Assembly (NCBI GenBank): GCA_039811865.1
Contig: JBDHZK010000047.1
Coordinates: forward strand, 1 to 18,224
DNA: 18,224 bases
Origin: JBDHZK01 sp039811865
GTDB lineage: Bacteria > Actinomycetota > Actinomycetes > Propionibacteriales > Propionibacteriaceae
Direction: 5' to 3'
Made by a program: the position numbers and the translations under genes
The notes under the pieces: generated by a model
Told to the model about the DNA's origin: nothing
The model's database searches: none
What the model saw: only the letters and a program-made list of their open reading frames with translations
Shown: one piece after another, positions 7,108-14,987 of the stretch
How the letters are laid out: the number at the start of each line of letters is the position of its first letter
How positions within the stretch are numbered: position 1 is the first letter of the stretch

Positions 7108-7169
7108 ACTTCGGACCCTTCGACAAGCTCAACGGCCGAAAGCCTCGAGCCAGTCGAAGGGTCCGGAGT
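7108..7169. terminator. Bidirectional hairpin between convergent pruA and DUF2505 genes
   Basis: CGGACCCTTCGAC (7112-7124) pairs perfectly with GTCGAAGGGTCCG (7153-7165). Outward pairing extends the stem to 17 bp (7108-7124 with 7153-7169) with one G-U wobble. A further short inner stem is GCTC (7127-7130) with GAGC (7147-7150). It lies 28 bp after the pruA stop and 48 bp after the stop of the opposing gene, the expected place for a shared terminator. The left arm reads CCCTTCGACAAGCTCAA, close to a short palindromic repeat I recall as frequent in many high-GC genomes. Confidence 0.6.
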
Positions 7170-7217
7170 CCTAATGCCTATCGCGGCGCCCAACGTGGTG
7201 CGCGTCGGCCGAACCGA

Positions 7218-7688
7218 TCAGACGGCCAAGTAGGCGTCACCGACGCGCTGTTGGGCCTGCAGCCCCTCCAGCAGGGCGGGCGCGGCCTGCTGCTCCAGCT
7301 TGCCGCCGACGAAGGGGACGTTGATCCGGAAAGAGCCCTTGTAATCCAGCGTCGTGCCCTTGCCGCCCGGCTTGAGGTCGACGATGGCGTTCATCTGGGC
7401 GGGGACGCCCGTCACGGCGACCTTGATGATGCCGCGCCGAGTGCCGTCCGTCGCCGAGGGACCCCAGGTGATCTCCTCCGTCACGGTCAGATCCGGTCCG
7501 GTGAACTTCGCCGCCGACGCCGGAGCCGGGAGTACCCGCTTGGTTCGCGTGCTGTCTCCGGTCACCATCACCTCTTGGCGCGTCGCGCCGCTGGCGGTGC
7601 ACACCTCGGCCAGAAACCGTGGGTCCAAGAACATGGAGAACACGGTGGCGGGGTCAGCGGCGAACTCGTTGTGCGAGATGACGTCCAT
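7218..7688 (-). CDS. DUF2505 (SRPBCC-like) protein
   Basis: A 156-residue cytosolic protein beginning MDVISHNEFAADPATVFSMFLDPRFLAEVC. It continues through KRVLPAPASAAKF, DLTVTEEITW, a central pair of beta strands, and a C-terminal helix GGKLEQQAAPALLEGLQAQQRVGDAYL. This is the layout of the actinobacterial DUF2505 family, which belongs to the START/SRPBCC ligand-binding fold. Its ligand is unknown. The frame is open upstream to 7745 and would give 175 residues, but the extra 19 residues do not resemble the family. The ATG at 7688, with GGGA just before it, begins the conserved part. The gene is convergent with pruA and divergent from the glutamate dehydrogenase. Confidence 0.75.
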   Translation of the reverse strand: MDVISHNEFAADPATVFSMFLDPRFLAEVCTASGATRQEVMVTGDSTRTKRVLPAPASAAKFTGPDLTVTEEITWGPSATDGTRRGIIKVAVTGVPAQMNAIVDLKPGGKGTTLDYKGSFRINVPFVGGKLEQQAAPALLEGLQAQQRVGDAYLAV

Positions 7689-7794
7689 TCCCACATTGTG
7701 CCTTGTCGGTAACCGCAAGATCGACACCACGCGCCGCTCGGACACTCCAGCGGATGTCCGCGCCGCGGGGTCGGCCGGCCGGGCTCACAGGCGA

Positions 7795-7800
7795 TAAAGT
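7795..7800 (+). promoter_or_regulatory. Candidate -10 element of the glutamate dehydrogenase promoter
   Basis: TAAAGT fits TANNNT and lies 48 bp before ATG 7849. No convincing -35 is visible. The predicted 5' leader contains a small hairpin, GGCCAC (7811-7816) with GTGGCC (7824-7829), and has no strong Shine-Dalgarno. This is a pattern match only. Confidence 0.3.
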
Positions 7801-7848
7801 GGGCAGACGGGGCCACAAGGTCCGTGGCCGCAGATCGGATGTGCAGCC

Positions 7849-10800
7849 ATGTCGACTCTCCAGGTCAAGCCCGAGCATTCAGCCCTGGTCGACGCGATCG
7901 CGTCGGATCCGGCAATTGCCGAGCAGCTGCCCGATTCGGCTCAGGCGAACGCGTTCGTGGGCGAGTATCTTCGCCACCTCAACGAATCGGAGACCTCGGC
8001 GAAGGACGCCCACACGTTCGCGGGGCTCATCTCACAGCACTTGAAGCTGGGCGCTGTCCGAGCGCCGGGAATGCTCAAGGTCGCCCTCGAGCCGGCGCAG
8101 GGCTGGTCGGCGGGCGCATCCTGGGTGCTCCAATGCGTCCAGGACGACCATCGCTTCCTGGTCGACACCATCACCATGACCGTCACCGGTCAGGGTTGGG
8201 AAGTCCGAGAGCTTTACCACCCCCAGTTTTGTCTGCGTCGCGACGACGCCGGGCGGCTCCTCGGGATCGTCCCGGAGCCCGGGCGAGACGCGCGGCGCGA
8301 GTCCTGGATCCACATGGAGGTCTTTCCACCGCTCGGCGACGCCGCCGCCGATCTCGCGCCTGCGCTGCTCGCCGCGGTGACCGAGGCGCTCGGGCACGTG
8401 GAGGAGGCGGTCACGGACTTCGAGGCGATGCGCCAGCGGGCGCGCGAGAGCGTCCAGGACATGACCGACACGCCTCAGCCGGTGGCCCTGCAGGAGGTGC
8501 GCGACGCGGTCGATCTGCTGTCTTGGCTGGCGGCCGACAATTTCGTGTTCCTTGGCTACCGCGAGTACACGGTGGACGAGGCTGGCTTCACGCCGGTGCC
8601 CGGCACCGGTCTCGGCATTCTGCGAGGCGATGTCGACCCGCCCGGAACCTTCCACGCCTTTCCGCAGACCAATCCCGCGTTGATGGTGATGACCAAGGAC
8701 ACTCGCCACTCACCCGTTCACCGCCGCGCATACCTGGACTACATCGGCGTCAGGCGTTTCGACCGCGCCGGGAATGTGATCGGTGAGCGCCGCTTCCTCG
8801 GCCTGCTCGCCGCCCCCGCCTACACCGATTCGGTGTTCCACATCCCGACGCTTAACGCGAAGGCCGAACGCATGCTCACGATGAGCGGCTATCCCCACGA
8901 CAGTCACGGGTATGCGCTGCTTCGGGCGGTGATCGCGTCCTACCCGCGAGATGAGTTGTTCCAGGGTCGCGCGGACGTCTTGTACCCCATCCTGGAAGAG
9001 GTCTCGAGGCTGCGCGAGCACCGCCAGGTCCGGTTGTTCGTCCGGCCCAGCCTTTATGGCCACTTCCTTTCCTGCACCATCTACCTGCCCAGGGACCGAT
9101 ACACCACGCAGGTGCGCTACGCCATCCAAGACATCCTGCTGCGCGCCGTCGACGGCGAGTCGCTGGAGTACCAGGCGACGGTCAGCGAGTCGGTTCTGGC
9201 CAGGTTGTTCTTCGTGGTTCGACTGCGTGCGCCGCTGCGCGGGCTGGACGTCGCCGAGATCGAGGCCGATCTGACCGCGGCCGTCCGCAACTGGGACGAC
9301 GAGTTCTCCGACCTGGCTCTTGAACTGGCCAGCGAGCAGCGCGGGATCGAGTTCTCCGAAGGTTACGAAGAGGACTACAGCCCCGCCCAGGGCATTGCCG
9401 ACCTGTTGGCGCTGAACGAGTTGGATCGTCCCGGTGAACTCGGATTCGCGATGTACACCCCCGAGGACGCCAGTGATCCGTCGGATCGACGCCTGAAGAT
9501 CTTCGCCGAGGCGCCCCTGTCGCTGTCCCAGACGATGCCGCATCTGGCGCAGCTTGGAATCGACGTCGTGGACGAGCGTCCCTACGAGATCACGTTGCGC
9601 GACCAACCGCGGCGCATCTACGACTTCGGCTTGCGATTCCCCGGCGGACCCGCCGGGGTCGCGGGGTGGTCGGACGCCGACCGGCAGCGGTTCTTCACCG
9701 CGTTCGAGGCGTCCTACAAGGGCTGGTGCGAGGCGGACGCCCTGAACAACCTGGTTACGACGGCCGGCTTGGGCTGGCACGAGGTGGCGTGGCTGCGGGC
9801 CATTTCCCGCTACCTGCAGCAGTTGGGCGTCGTCTACGGGCAGAGCTACATCGCGTCGGCATTGGTGGCTCATCCGGAACTGTCCGGCCGCCTGGTCGAG
9901 TTCTTCCGGGTCAAGTTCGACCCGGCGTCCACCTTCGAGCAGGGCGAGCGGGCCCCCCGCCTCGATGCGCTCGCGGCCGAGATCGTCGCGGGCCTCGACG
10001 AGGTGACCAGCCTCGACCAAGACCGGATCATCCGTCAGTTCCTCGCGGTCTTGCGCGCCATCGTTCGCACCAATGCGTACGCTCCGGCGGCACCGGCGCT
10101 GGCCTTCAAGTTGGCGCCCCGAGAACTGAACTTCTGTCCGGAGCCCAAGCCGCAGCACGAGATCTTCGTGTATTCGCCGCGGGTGCAGGGCGTCCACCTG
10201 CGCTTCGGTGCCGTCGCCCGAGGCGGGTTGCGCTGGTCGGACCGAATCGAGGACTTCCGCACCGAGGTGCTCGGCCTGGTCAAGGCACAAACGGTCAAGA
10301 ACACCGTGATCGTGCCGGTCGGGGCGAAGGGCGGCTTTGTGCCGCAGCGGCTCCCGGATCCGGCACTCGATCGTGGCGCCTGGTTGGCCGAGGGAGTCGC
10401 TTGCTACGAGACCTTCGTCACCAGCCTGCTGACCCTGACCGACAACCTCGAGTCCGGGCAGGTCGTTCCCCCGGCGGGGGTCGTCCGCTACGACGGGGAC
10501 GACCCCTACCTGGTCGTGGCCGCCGACAAGGGCACCGCATCCTTCTCCGACACCGCGAACGCAATCTCGGTCGGCCGCGGTTTCTGGCTCGGGGACGCCT
10601 TCGCCTCGGGGGGCTCGGCGGGTTACGACCACAAACGAATGGGCATCACCGCCCGCGGCGCCTGGGAGTCGACCAAGCGGCATTTCTTCGAGATGGGCAT
10701 CGACTGCCAAACCACCGACTTCACGTGCGTCGGCATCGGCGACATGGCCGGGGACGTCTTCGGCAACGGCATGCTACTGAGTCGACACATCCGCTTGGTC

Positions 10801-12621
10801 GCCGCGTTCAACCACGCCCACATCTTCATCGACCCCGACCCGGACGCGGCGGCCAGCTTCGCCGAACGAGAGCGACTGTTTCACCTGCCCCGGTCGTCTT
10901 GGGCCGACTACGATCCGGCGCTGATCTCGCCCGGCGGCGGGGTGTTCGCCCGCTCGCTGAAGTCGATCCCCGTCTCCGCGCAGGCACAGGCGGTGCTTGG
11001 CCTCGACTCCGGGGTGGCGGAGTTGACGCCCGCCGAGCTGATCAACGCGATCCTCAAGGCGCCGGTCGACCTGATCTACAACGGGGGCATCGGTACCTAC
11101 GTGAAGGCGACGAGCGAATCGCACGCCGAGGTCGGCGACAAGGCCAACAACGCTCTGCGGGTGAATGGCGCCGAACTGCGCGCCAGGTGTGTGGTGGAGG
11201 GTGGCAACCTCGGCTGCACCCAACGAGGCCGAGTTGAGTATGCGCTGCGCGGCGGTCGGATCAACACCGACTTCATCGACAACTCAGCCGGCGTGGACAC
11301 GTCCGATCACGAGGTGAACATCAAGATCCTGTTGAGCGGACCGGTGGCTCGCGGTGAACTCGGCGTCGCCGAACGCAACGCGTTGCTGGCGTCCATGACC
11401 GACGACGTGGCGGCCCACGTCCTGGCGCACAACATCGATCAGAACCTGGCGCTGGCCAACGGCGAGTTCCGGGCCCCGGAAACCGCGCCCGCGCACGAGG
11501 CGTTCATGCGGTGGTTGGAGGAGCGGCACTACCTGGACCGAGCCTTGGAGTTCTTGCCCACCACCGAGCAGATGGCAGCCCGGGCGGCCGAGGGCCGGGG
11601 CCTGACCCGGCCCGAACTGGCGACGCTGCTCGCGTACGCGAAGATCATGCTCAAGCAGGTCATCGGGGCCTCGGATCTGCCCGACGATCCCTACCTGGCG
11701 GATCGCCTGGTGACCTACTTCCCCGAGCCGCTGCGCAAACGGTTCGCCGAAGAGATGGCCTCGCATCAGTTGCGGCGCGAGATCATCACCACCGTGGCGG
11801 TGAACCGCTTCGTCAACTCTCAGGGGATCAGCGCGATCCATCGATTGGGCACCGAGACCAGCGCCGAGCCTGCCGACGTGTTCCGGGCGCAACTCGCGGC
11901 CCGGTCGATCTTCGCCGTCGGGGCAACCGAGATGGAGATCCGGAAGGTCACCACCGCGGACGCGCACACCCGCACTCGGATCCGGATGGCTTTGCGCCGC
12001 ATGGTGGAGCGAGCCACCCGCTGGCTGCTGCACAACCGCCGCCTACCGCTGGACATCACGGCCACGATCGCGGCTTTGGGAGTTGGGGTCCGCGAGGTCT
12101 GCGCCGCGATGCCGGACCTGGTCACTCAGCGCCAGGCCGCCTCGGTGTTTTCCGAGCGCGACGATTTGGTCGCCAAGGGCGTCCCGGAATCCCTTGCGAT
12201 GGCCAGCGCCGTGTCGCCCTTCGCTCATTTCGCGCTCGGCATCGTGTCCATCTCGCGGCAGCTGAAGCGGGACCTCGCGTTGGTCTCGACCACCTACTTC
12301 GACCTGATGGCAGCCCTCGGCATCGACGCGTTGATGGCTCACATCGACGTGCTACCCCGGACGAATCGATGGGACACGATGGCCCGTGCCGCACTGCGCG
12401 ACGACCTGCTCGACCTGCACGCCCGGATCACCGCGGAAGCGCTGCAACTCAGCCCGGATTCGAACGACACCGAGGAGATCATCCAGACCTGGTTGACGTC
12501 CATCGCCGGGCTCGAGCCGAAGCGCGCGACGCTGCATCAGATCAATGCCGAGGTATCCGACCTGCCACACCTGTCCGTCGCACTGCGGCTGGTCCGCTCG
12601 CTGCTTTCGGGAGATGAGTAG
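7849..12621 (+). CDS. gdh: NAD-specific glutamate dehydrogenase, giant (~180 kDa) class
   Basis: A 1,590-residue cytosolic enzyme: L-glutamate + NAD+ + H2O to 2-oxoglutarate + NH4+ + NADH. Length and motifs match the large NAD-GDH class known from Streptomyces, Mycobacterium and Pseudomonas. A long N-terminal regulatory part (about 1-700, with ACT-like segments) precedes the catalytic core. The core has RGGLRWSDR (791-799), RTEVLGLVKAQTVKN (804-818), and PVGAKGGF (823-830) with K827 as the likely catalytic lysine. It also has AADKGTA with D893, the dinucleotide-binding GIGDMAGDVFGNGM (962-975), EGGNLG (1117-1122) and NSAGVDTSDHEVN (1145-1157). A C-terminal helical domain reaches residue 1590. 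In mycobacteria this enzyme is held in check by the FHA protein GarA, which is not in this window. With pruA 770 bp upstream it completes proline to 2-oxoglutarate. The downstream PHP gene begins 26 bp later. Confidence 0.97.
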   Translation: MSTLQVKPEHSALVDAIASDPAIAEQLPDSAQANAFVGEYLRHLNESETSAKDAHTFAGLISQHLKLGAVRAPGMLKVALEPAQGWSAGASWVLQCVQDDHRFLVDTITMTVTGQGWEVRELYHPQFCLRRDDAGRLLGIVPEPGRDARRESWIHMEVFPPLGDAAADLAPALLAAVTEALGHVEEAVTDFEAMRQRARESVQDMTDTPQPVALQEVRDAVDLLSWLAADNFVFLGYREYTVDEAGFTPVPGTGLGILRGDVDPPGTFHAFPQTNPALMVMTKDTRHSPVHRRAYLDYIGVRRFDRAGNVIGERRFLGLLAAPAYTDSVFHIPTLNAKAERMLTMSGYPHDSHGYALLRAVIASYPRDELFQGRADVLYPILEEVSRLREHRQVRLFVRPSLYGHFLSCTIYLPRDRYTTQVRYAIQDILLRAVDGESLEYQATVSESVLARLFFVVRLRAPLRGLDVAEIEADLTAAVRNWDDEFSDLALELASEQRGIEFSEGYEEDYSPAQGIADLLALNELDRPGELGFAMYTPEDASDPSDRRLKIFAEAPLSLSQTMPHLAQLGIDVVDERPYEITLRDQPRRIYDFGLRFPGGPAGVAGWSDADRQRFFTAFEASYKGWCEADALNNLVTTAGLGWHEVAWLRAISRYLQQLGVVYGQSYIASALVAHPELSGRLVEFFRVKFDPASTFEQGERAPRLDALAAEIVAGLDEVTSLDQDRIIRQFLAVLRAIVRTNAYAPAAPALAFKLAPRELNFCPEPKPQHEIFVYSPRVQGVHLRFGAVARGGLRWSDRIEDFRTEVLGLVKAQTVKNTVIVPVGAKGGFVPQRLPDPALDRGAWLAEGVACYETFVTSLLTLTDNLESGQVVPPAGVVRYDGDDPYLVVAADKGTASFSDTANAISVGRGFWLGDAFASGGSAGYDHKRMGITARGAWESTKRHFFEMGIDCQTTDFTCVGIGDMAGDVFGNGMLLSRHIRLVAAFNHAHIFIDPDPDAAASFAERERLFHLPRSSWADYDPALISPGGGVFARSLKSIPVSAQAQAVLGLDSGVAELTPAELINAILKAPVDLIYNGGIGTYVKATSESHAEVGDKANNALRVNGAELRARCVVEGGNLGCTQRGRVEYALRGGRINTDFIDNSAGVDTSDHEVNIKILLSGPVARGELGVAERNALLASMTDDVAAHVLAHNIDQNLALANGEFRAPETAPAHEAFMRWLEERHYLDRALEFLPTTEQMAARAAEGRGLTRPELATLLAYAKIMLKQVIGASDLPDDPYLADRLVTYFPEPLRKRFAEEMASHQLRREIITTVAVNRFVNSQGISAIHRLGTETSAEPADVFRAQLAARSIFAVGATEMEIRKVTTADAHTRTRIRMALRRMVERATRWLLHNRRLPLDITATIAALGVGVREVCAAMPDLVTQRQAASVFSERDDLVAKGVPESLAMASAVSPFAHFALGIVSISRQLKRDLALVSTTYFDLMAALGIDALMAHIDVLPRTNRWDTMARAALRDDLLDLHARITAEALQLSPDSNDTEEIIQTWLTSIAGLEPKRATLHQINAEVSDLPHLSVALRLVRSLLSGDE

Positions 12622-12647
12622 GTGGCCCCGGCAGGCATCATGGGTCG

Positions 12648-13505
12648 ATGCGCATCGACCTGCACACGCACTCGGCCGTCTCAGATGGAACGGACACGCC
12701 GACGATGCTGGTTCAACGAGCCGTCGAGGCCGAACTGGACATCATCGGCCTGACCGACCATGACACGTTCGACGGGCTGCTCGAGGCCCGCACCGCCGCC
12801 GCGACCGTCGGCGTCCGGGTCGCTTCGGGCATCGAGATCTCGACCCAGGCGGCTGGGCGCAGCGTGCACCTGTTGGGCTACGGGTGCGATCCCCACCACC
12901 GACCGTTGCTGGACGAGCTGGCGCGAATCCGCGTCGACCGGACGGGCCGGCTTCCCGCGATGGCGGCGAAGCTGAGTCTGCTGGGCATGCCGCTCACGGT
13001 CGCCGAGATCACGATCGAGGCCGGCGCCGCGCCTTCCCTGGGACGCCCTCATGTCGCCGACGCCATGGTCCGCAAGGGGTACGTGAAGAACCGGCAGGAG
13101 GCGTTCGACCTTTTTCTCGGCGACGATGGCCCGGCTTACGTGGGCCGCTACGCCTGTGAGCTTCGTCAGGCGCTGCGCCTGGTGCGGGAGGCCAGGGGCG
13201 TCGCGGTCATCGCGCACCCGTGGGGTCGAGGCCGGCGCTCCGTCCTGCCCGAGGCGTTCCTGACCGAGCTCACCTTCGAGCACGGGCTGGAGGGGATCGA
13301 GGTCGACCACAACGATCACGACGCGGCCACCCGGGTCGAACTCGGGCGCTTGGCCGATCGCCTGGGTCTGATCAAGACCGGTTCCAGCGACTATCACGGC
13401 CGCGGCAAGGTGGATCACGACCTGGGCTGCAATCTGACCGATCCGGACGCCTTCGCCGAGATCGAGCGCCGGGGTCGCGCCCGCGGCAGCCAGGAGTGGG
13501 ACTGA
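12648..13505 (+). CDS. PHP-domain metal-dependent phosphoesterase (TrpH/YciV-like)
   Basis: A 285-residue PHP-domain hydrolase with the metal-binding residues of the family in order: DLHTHS (H6, H8), SDG (D13), LTDHDT (H38), GIEIS (E63), VHLLGYG (H74), GRPHVA (H135), VIAHPWG (H190) and SSDYHG (D248, H250). Relatives include E. coli YciV/TrpH, a 5'-3' exoribonuclease and nucleoside 3',5'-bisphosphate phosphatase. A role in RNA end trimming or nucleotide turnover is therefore likely, but the exact substrate is not visible. It starts 26 bp after the glutamate dehydrogenase stop and probably shares its transcript. The Shine-Dalgarno is weak (GGG shortly before ATG). It ends 29 bp before a hairpin that may terminate this unit. 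Confidence 0.88.
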   Translation: MRIDLHTHSAVSDGTDTPTMLVQRAVEAELDIIGLTDHDTFDGLLEARTAAATVGVRVASGIEISTQAAGRSVHLLGYGCDPHHRPLLDELARIRVDRTGRLPAMAAKLSLLGMPLTVAEITIEAGAAPSLGRPHVADAMVRKGYVKNRQEAFDLFLGDDGPAYVGRYACELRQALRLVREARGVAVIAHPWGRGRRSVLPEAFLTELTFEHGLEGIEVDHNDHDAATRVELGRLADRLGLIKTGSSDYHGRGKVDHDLGCNLTDPDAFAEIERRGRARGSQEWD

Positions 13506-13533
13506 ACCGGCTTGTGTCCGGGTTGGCGGCGTC

Positions 13534-13556
13534 GGCTGGGCGACTTGCGCCCGGCT
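13534..13556 (+). terminator. Candidate terminator hairpin after the PHP gene
   Basis: GGCTGGGCG (13534-13542) pairs with CGCCCGGCT (13548-13556) around a 5-nt loop: 9 bp, with two G-U wobbles and no T-run. Its position 29 bp past the PHP stop suggests termination of the gdh-PHP transcript. The rest of 13506-13668 holds no supported gene, only a 10-bp direct repeat. Confidence 0.4.
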
Positions 13557-13668
13557 CACCGCCGTGGGCTGGACCGGCGATCCGGCGATCCATCGTGGGA
13601 GCCGTCCGGTCCAAAACCGCGTTCGATCGTCCCGGCGTGAGGATGCGGGGAGCCGTCGGCGCAGGCGC

Positions 13669-13674
13669 TATCCT
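13669..13674 (+). promoter_or_regulatory. Candidate -10 element of the trpS attenuator transcript
   Basis: TATCCT, preceded by GC, is a good TANNNT hexamer. It ends 7 nt before the ATG of the leader peptide, so the RNA would start at about 13681 and the leader peptide would be leaderless. No clear -35 is seen around 13646-13651. Confidence 0.5.
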
Positions 13675-13681
13675 GCCGGAC

Positions 13682-13711
13682 ATGACCGCGCGGAGTTGGT
13701 GGCGGGCCTGA
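13682..13711 (+). CDS. trpS leader peptide MTARSWWRA
   Basis: A nine-codon reading frame with stop TGA at 13709-13711. It carries two adjacent tryptophan codons (TGG at 13697-13699 and 13700-13702). It lies just after a -10-like TATCCT and just before a set of overlapping hairpins ending in a T-run, which is the arrangement of a trp-type attenuator leader peptide. Stalling at the Trp codons when charged tRNA-Trp is scarce would cover the first RNA segment. Translation to the stop would cover the second. The peptide itself presumably has no function beyond being translated. Confidence 0.85.
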   Translation: MTARSWWRA

Positions 13712-13733
13712 CGGCCCGACGCTGAAACGCGCG

Positions 13734-13761
13734 AACGGTCGTCCGCTGACGGCCGTTTTTT
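13734..13761 (+). terminator. Intrinsic terminator of the trpS attenuator
   Basis: AACGGTCGTC (13734-13743) pairs with GACGGCCGTT (13748-13757), giving 10 bp with one G-U wobble and a CGCT loop. A run of six T (13756-13761) overlaps the end of the stem. It lies 40 bp before the trpS start, so it terminates within the leader. It is the only T-run terminator in the window; the other hairpins lack one. Confidence 0.88.
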
Positions 13762-13801
13762 CATGCCCGGCGGCCGTGACCCGGCTGAGCTTGGAGGAAC
13801 C

Positions 13802-14908
13802 ATGACCGCAACCGATACCGAACTCGAACTGGCGGCGTCCACGTCGGACGCCTCGCTGCGCCGCACCCAGGAGCGCAGCGCCGAGATCGAGCGCCAGATC
13901 GCGTCCGATCCGGGCCGATTCCGGATGCTGACCGGCGACCGCCCAACCGGCAACCTGCACATCGGGCACTACTTCGGGTCGCTGGCCAACCGGGTCCGGC
14001 TGCAGGACGCAGGCGTGGAGACCCTCGTCGTAATCGCCGACTACCAAGTGATCACCGACCGGGACGGCACCGGCCCCGTCCGGGAGCGGGTGCTGTCGCT
14101 GGTCGCCGACTACCTGGCCGTCGGGATCGATCCGGCCAGGACTACGATCTTCACCCACTCGACGGTGCCGGCACTGAACCAGCTGATGCTGCCCTTCCTG
14201 GCGCTGGTCACCGATGCCGAGCTTCGCCGCAACCCGACCGTGAAATCCGAACTGGACGCCACCGGCGATCGGCCGATGTCCGGGCTGATGCTGACCTACC
14301 CCGTCCACCAGGCCGCCGACATCCTCTTCTGCAAGGCGAATCTCGTCCCCGTCGGCAAGGACCAGCTGCCCCACCTGGAGCAGACCCGGGTGGTCGCGCG
14401 CCGTTTCGACGAACGGTTTGGCCGCGCACGCCCTGACCAGCCGGTGTTCCCGCAGGCCGAGGCGCTGCTTTCCAAGGCGACGAACGTCCTCGGGATGGAC
14501 GGCGCCAAGATGAGCAAGTCACGCGGCAACGCCATCGAGCTCGGCATGGACGCGGCGACGACCGCCCGGCTGATCAAGCGGGCGGTCACCGACTCTGATC
14601 GCTTCATCACCTACGACCCGACGCACCGGCCGGAGGTGTCCAACCTGGTCATGCTCGCCGCCCTTTGCCTGGACCGCGACCCGGCCGACGTCGCGGCAGA
14701 GATTGGCAGCGGTGGCGGCGGCGGGCTGAAGAAGCTGGTCACCGAGGCGGTGAACGACAAGTTCGCGCCGATCAGGGCCAGACGGGCCGAGCTGGCCGCC
14801 GATGCGGGCTACCTGAAAGCGGTGTTGGCGGACGGCAACGCGAAGGCGAACGTCATCGCAGAGGCGACTCTGGACGATGTGCGGGCCGCGATGGGGATGC
14901 GCTACTGA
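13802..14908 (+). CDS. trpS: Tryptophanyl-tRNA synthetase, possibly an auxiliary indolmycin-tolerant type
   Basis: A 368-residue class I aminoacyl-tRNA synthetase charging tRNA-Trp. The HIGH signature is NLHIGH (H53-H56) within RMLTGDRPTGNLHIGHYFGS. The KMSKS signature is at 236-240 (GAKMSKS). AADIL (D173) and PVGKDQ (185-188) match the tryptophan and ATP pocket. Where canonical enzymes have DQHAIT or DLHALT, this one has DYQVIT (Q82). The aligned histidine, His43 in the Geobacillus stearothermophilus enzyme, is tied to indolmycin sensitivity. ATG 13802 is chosen for its GGAGGA at 13793-13798. An in-frame ATG at 13763 sits at the edge of the terminator T-run and is unlikely. The first 40 residues are an extension ahead of the catalytic core. 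Expression is predicted to be controlled by the attenuator at 13682-13761. A 16-bp hairpin follows the stop. Confidence 0.95.
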   Translation: MTATDTELELAASTSDASLRRTQERSAEIERQIASDPGRFRMLTGDRPTGNLHIGHYFGSLANRVRLQDAGVETLVVIADYQVITDRDGTGPVRERVLSLVADYLAVGIDPARTTIFTHSTVPALNQLMLPFLALVTDAELRRNPTVKSELDATGDRPMSGLMLTYPVHQAADILFCKANLVPVGKDQLPHLEQTRVVARRFDERFGRARPDQPVFPQAEALLSKATNVLGMDGAKMSKSRGNAIELGMDAATTARLIKRAVTDSDRFITYDPTHRPEVSNLVMLAALCLDRDPADVAAEIGSGGGGGLKKLVTEAVNDKFAPIRARRAELAADAGYLKAVLADGNAKANVIAEATLDDVRAAMGMRY

Positions 14909-14925
14909 CGCTGCGTGCGGGACAG

Positions 14926-14959
14926 AGCCTCGTGGGCGCGACATCGCGCCTACGAGGCT
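14926..14959. terminator. Strong hairpin terminator after trpS
   Basis: AGCCTCGTGGGCGCGA (14926-14941) pairs along its whole length with TCGCGCCTACGAGGCT (14944-14959): 16 bp with one G-U wobble and only two unpaired bases at the tip. It begins 18 bp after the trpS stop. There is no T-run, so it is a T-less actinomycete-type terminator or a processing site. Confidence 0.6.
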
Positions 14960-14966
14960 TCGTAAC

Positions 14967-14987
14967 CCGACCGTCACGTTCGGTCGG
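14967..14987. repeat. Second inverted repeat upstream of the PEPCK-like gene
   Basis: CCGACCG (14967-14973) and CGGTCGG (14981-14987) are perfect 7-bp arms with a 7-nt spacer. It sits 46 bp upstream of the next start codon. It could be a second terminator stem or an operator for the downstream gene, and nothing in the sequence decides between them. Confidence 0.4.

Larger units (their letters stand above)
13682..13761 (+). promoter_or_regulatory. Ribosome-mediated tryptophan attenuator of trpS
   Basis: Three mutually exclusive pairings are visible. Segment 1:2 is CGGGCC (13703-13708) with GGCCCG (13713-13718) around TGAC. Antiterminator 2:3 is GACGGCC (13710-13716) with GGTCGTC (13737-13743). 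Terminator 3:4 is 13734-13743 with 13748-13757. The basis of the switch is the 8-nt direct repeat TGACGGCC, at 13709-13716 and again at 13747-13754, so segments 2 and 4 compete for segment 3. A ribosome stalled at the Trp codons masks segment 1, frees segment 2, forms the antiterminator and lets trpS be transcribed. A ribosome at the stop codon masks segment 2 and allows termination. Attenuation of trp genes, including an auxiliary trpS of Streptomyces, is established. This instance is read directly from the sequence but not tested. Confidence 0.85.

Noticed and set aside
7689..7745. N-terminal extension of the DUF2505 protein
   Set aside because: The added 19 residues have no family similarity, and the family-typical N-terminus starts at the internal ATG at 7688.
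8710..10710. 666-codon minus-strand open frame inside the glutamate dehydrogenase gene
   Set aside because: It is a shadow of third-position GC bias, fully antisense to a conserved enzyme, with no domain or ribosome binding site.
13763..13801. Earlier in-frame ATG start for trpS
   Set aside because: It sits immediately after the terminator T-run with no ribosome binding site. ATG 13802 has GGAGGA upstream.
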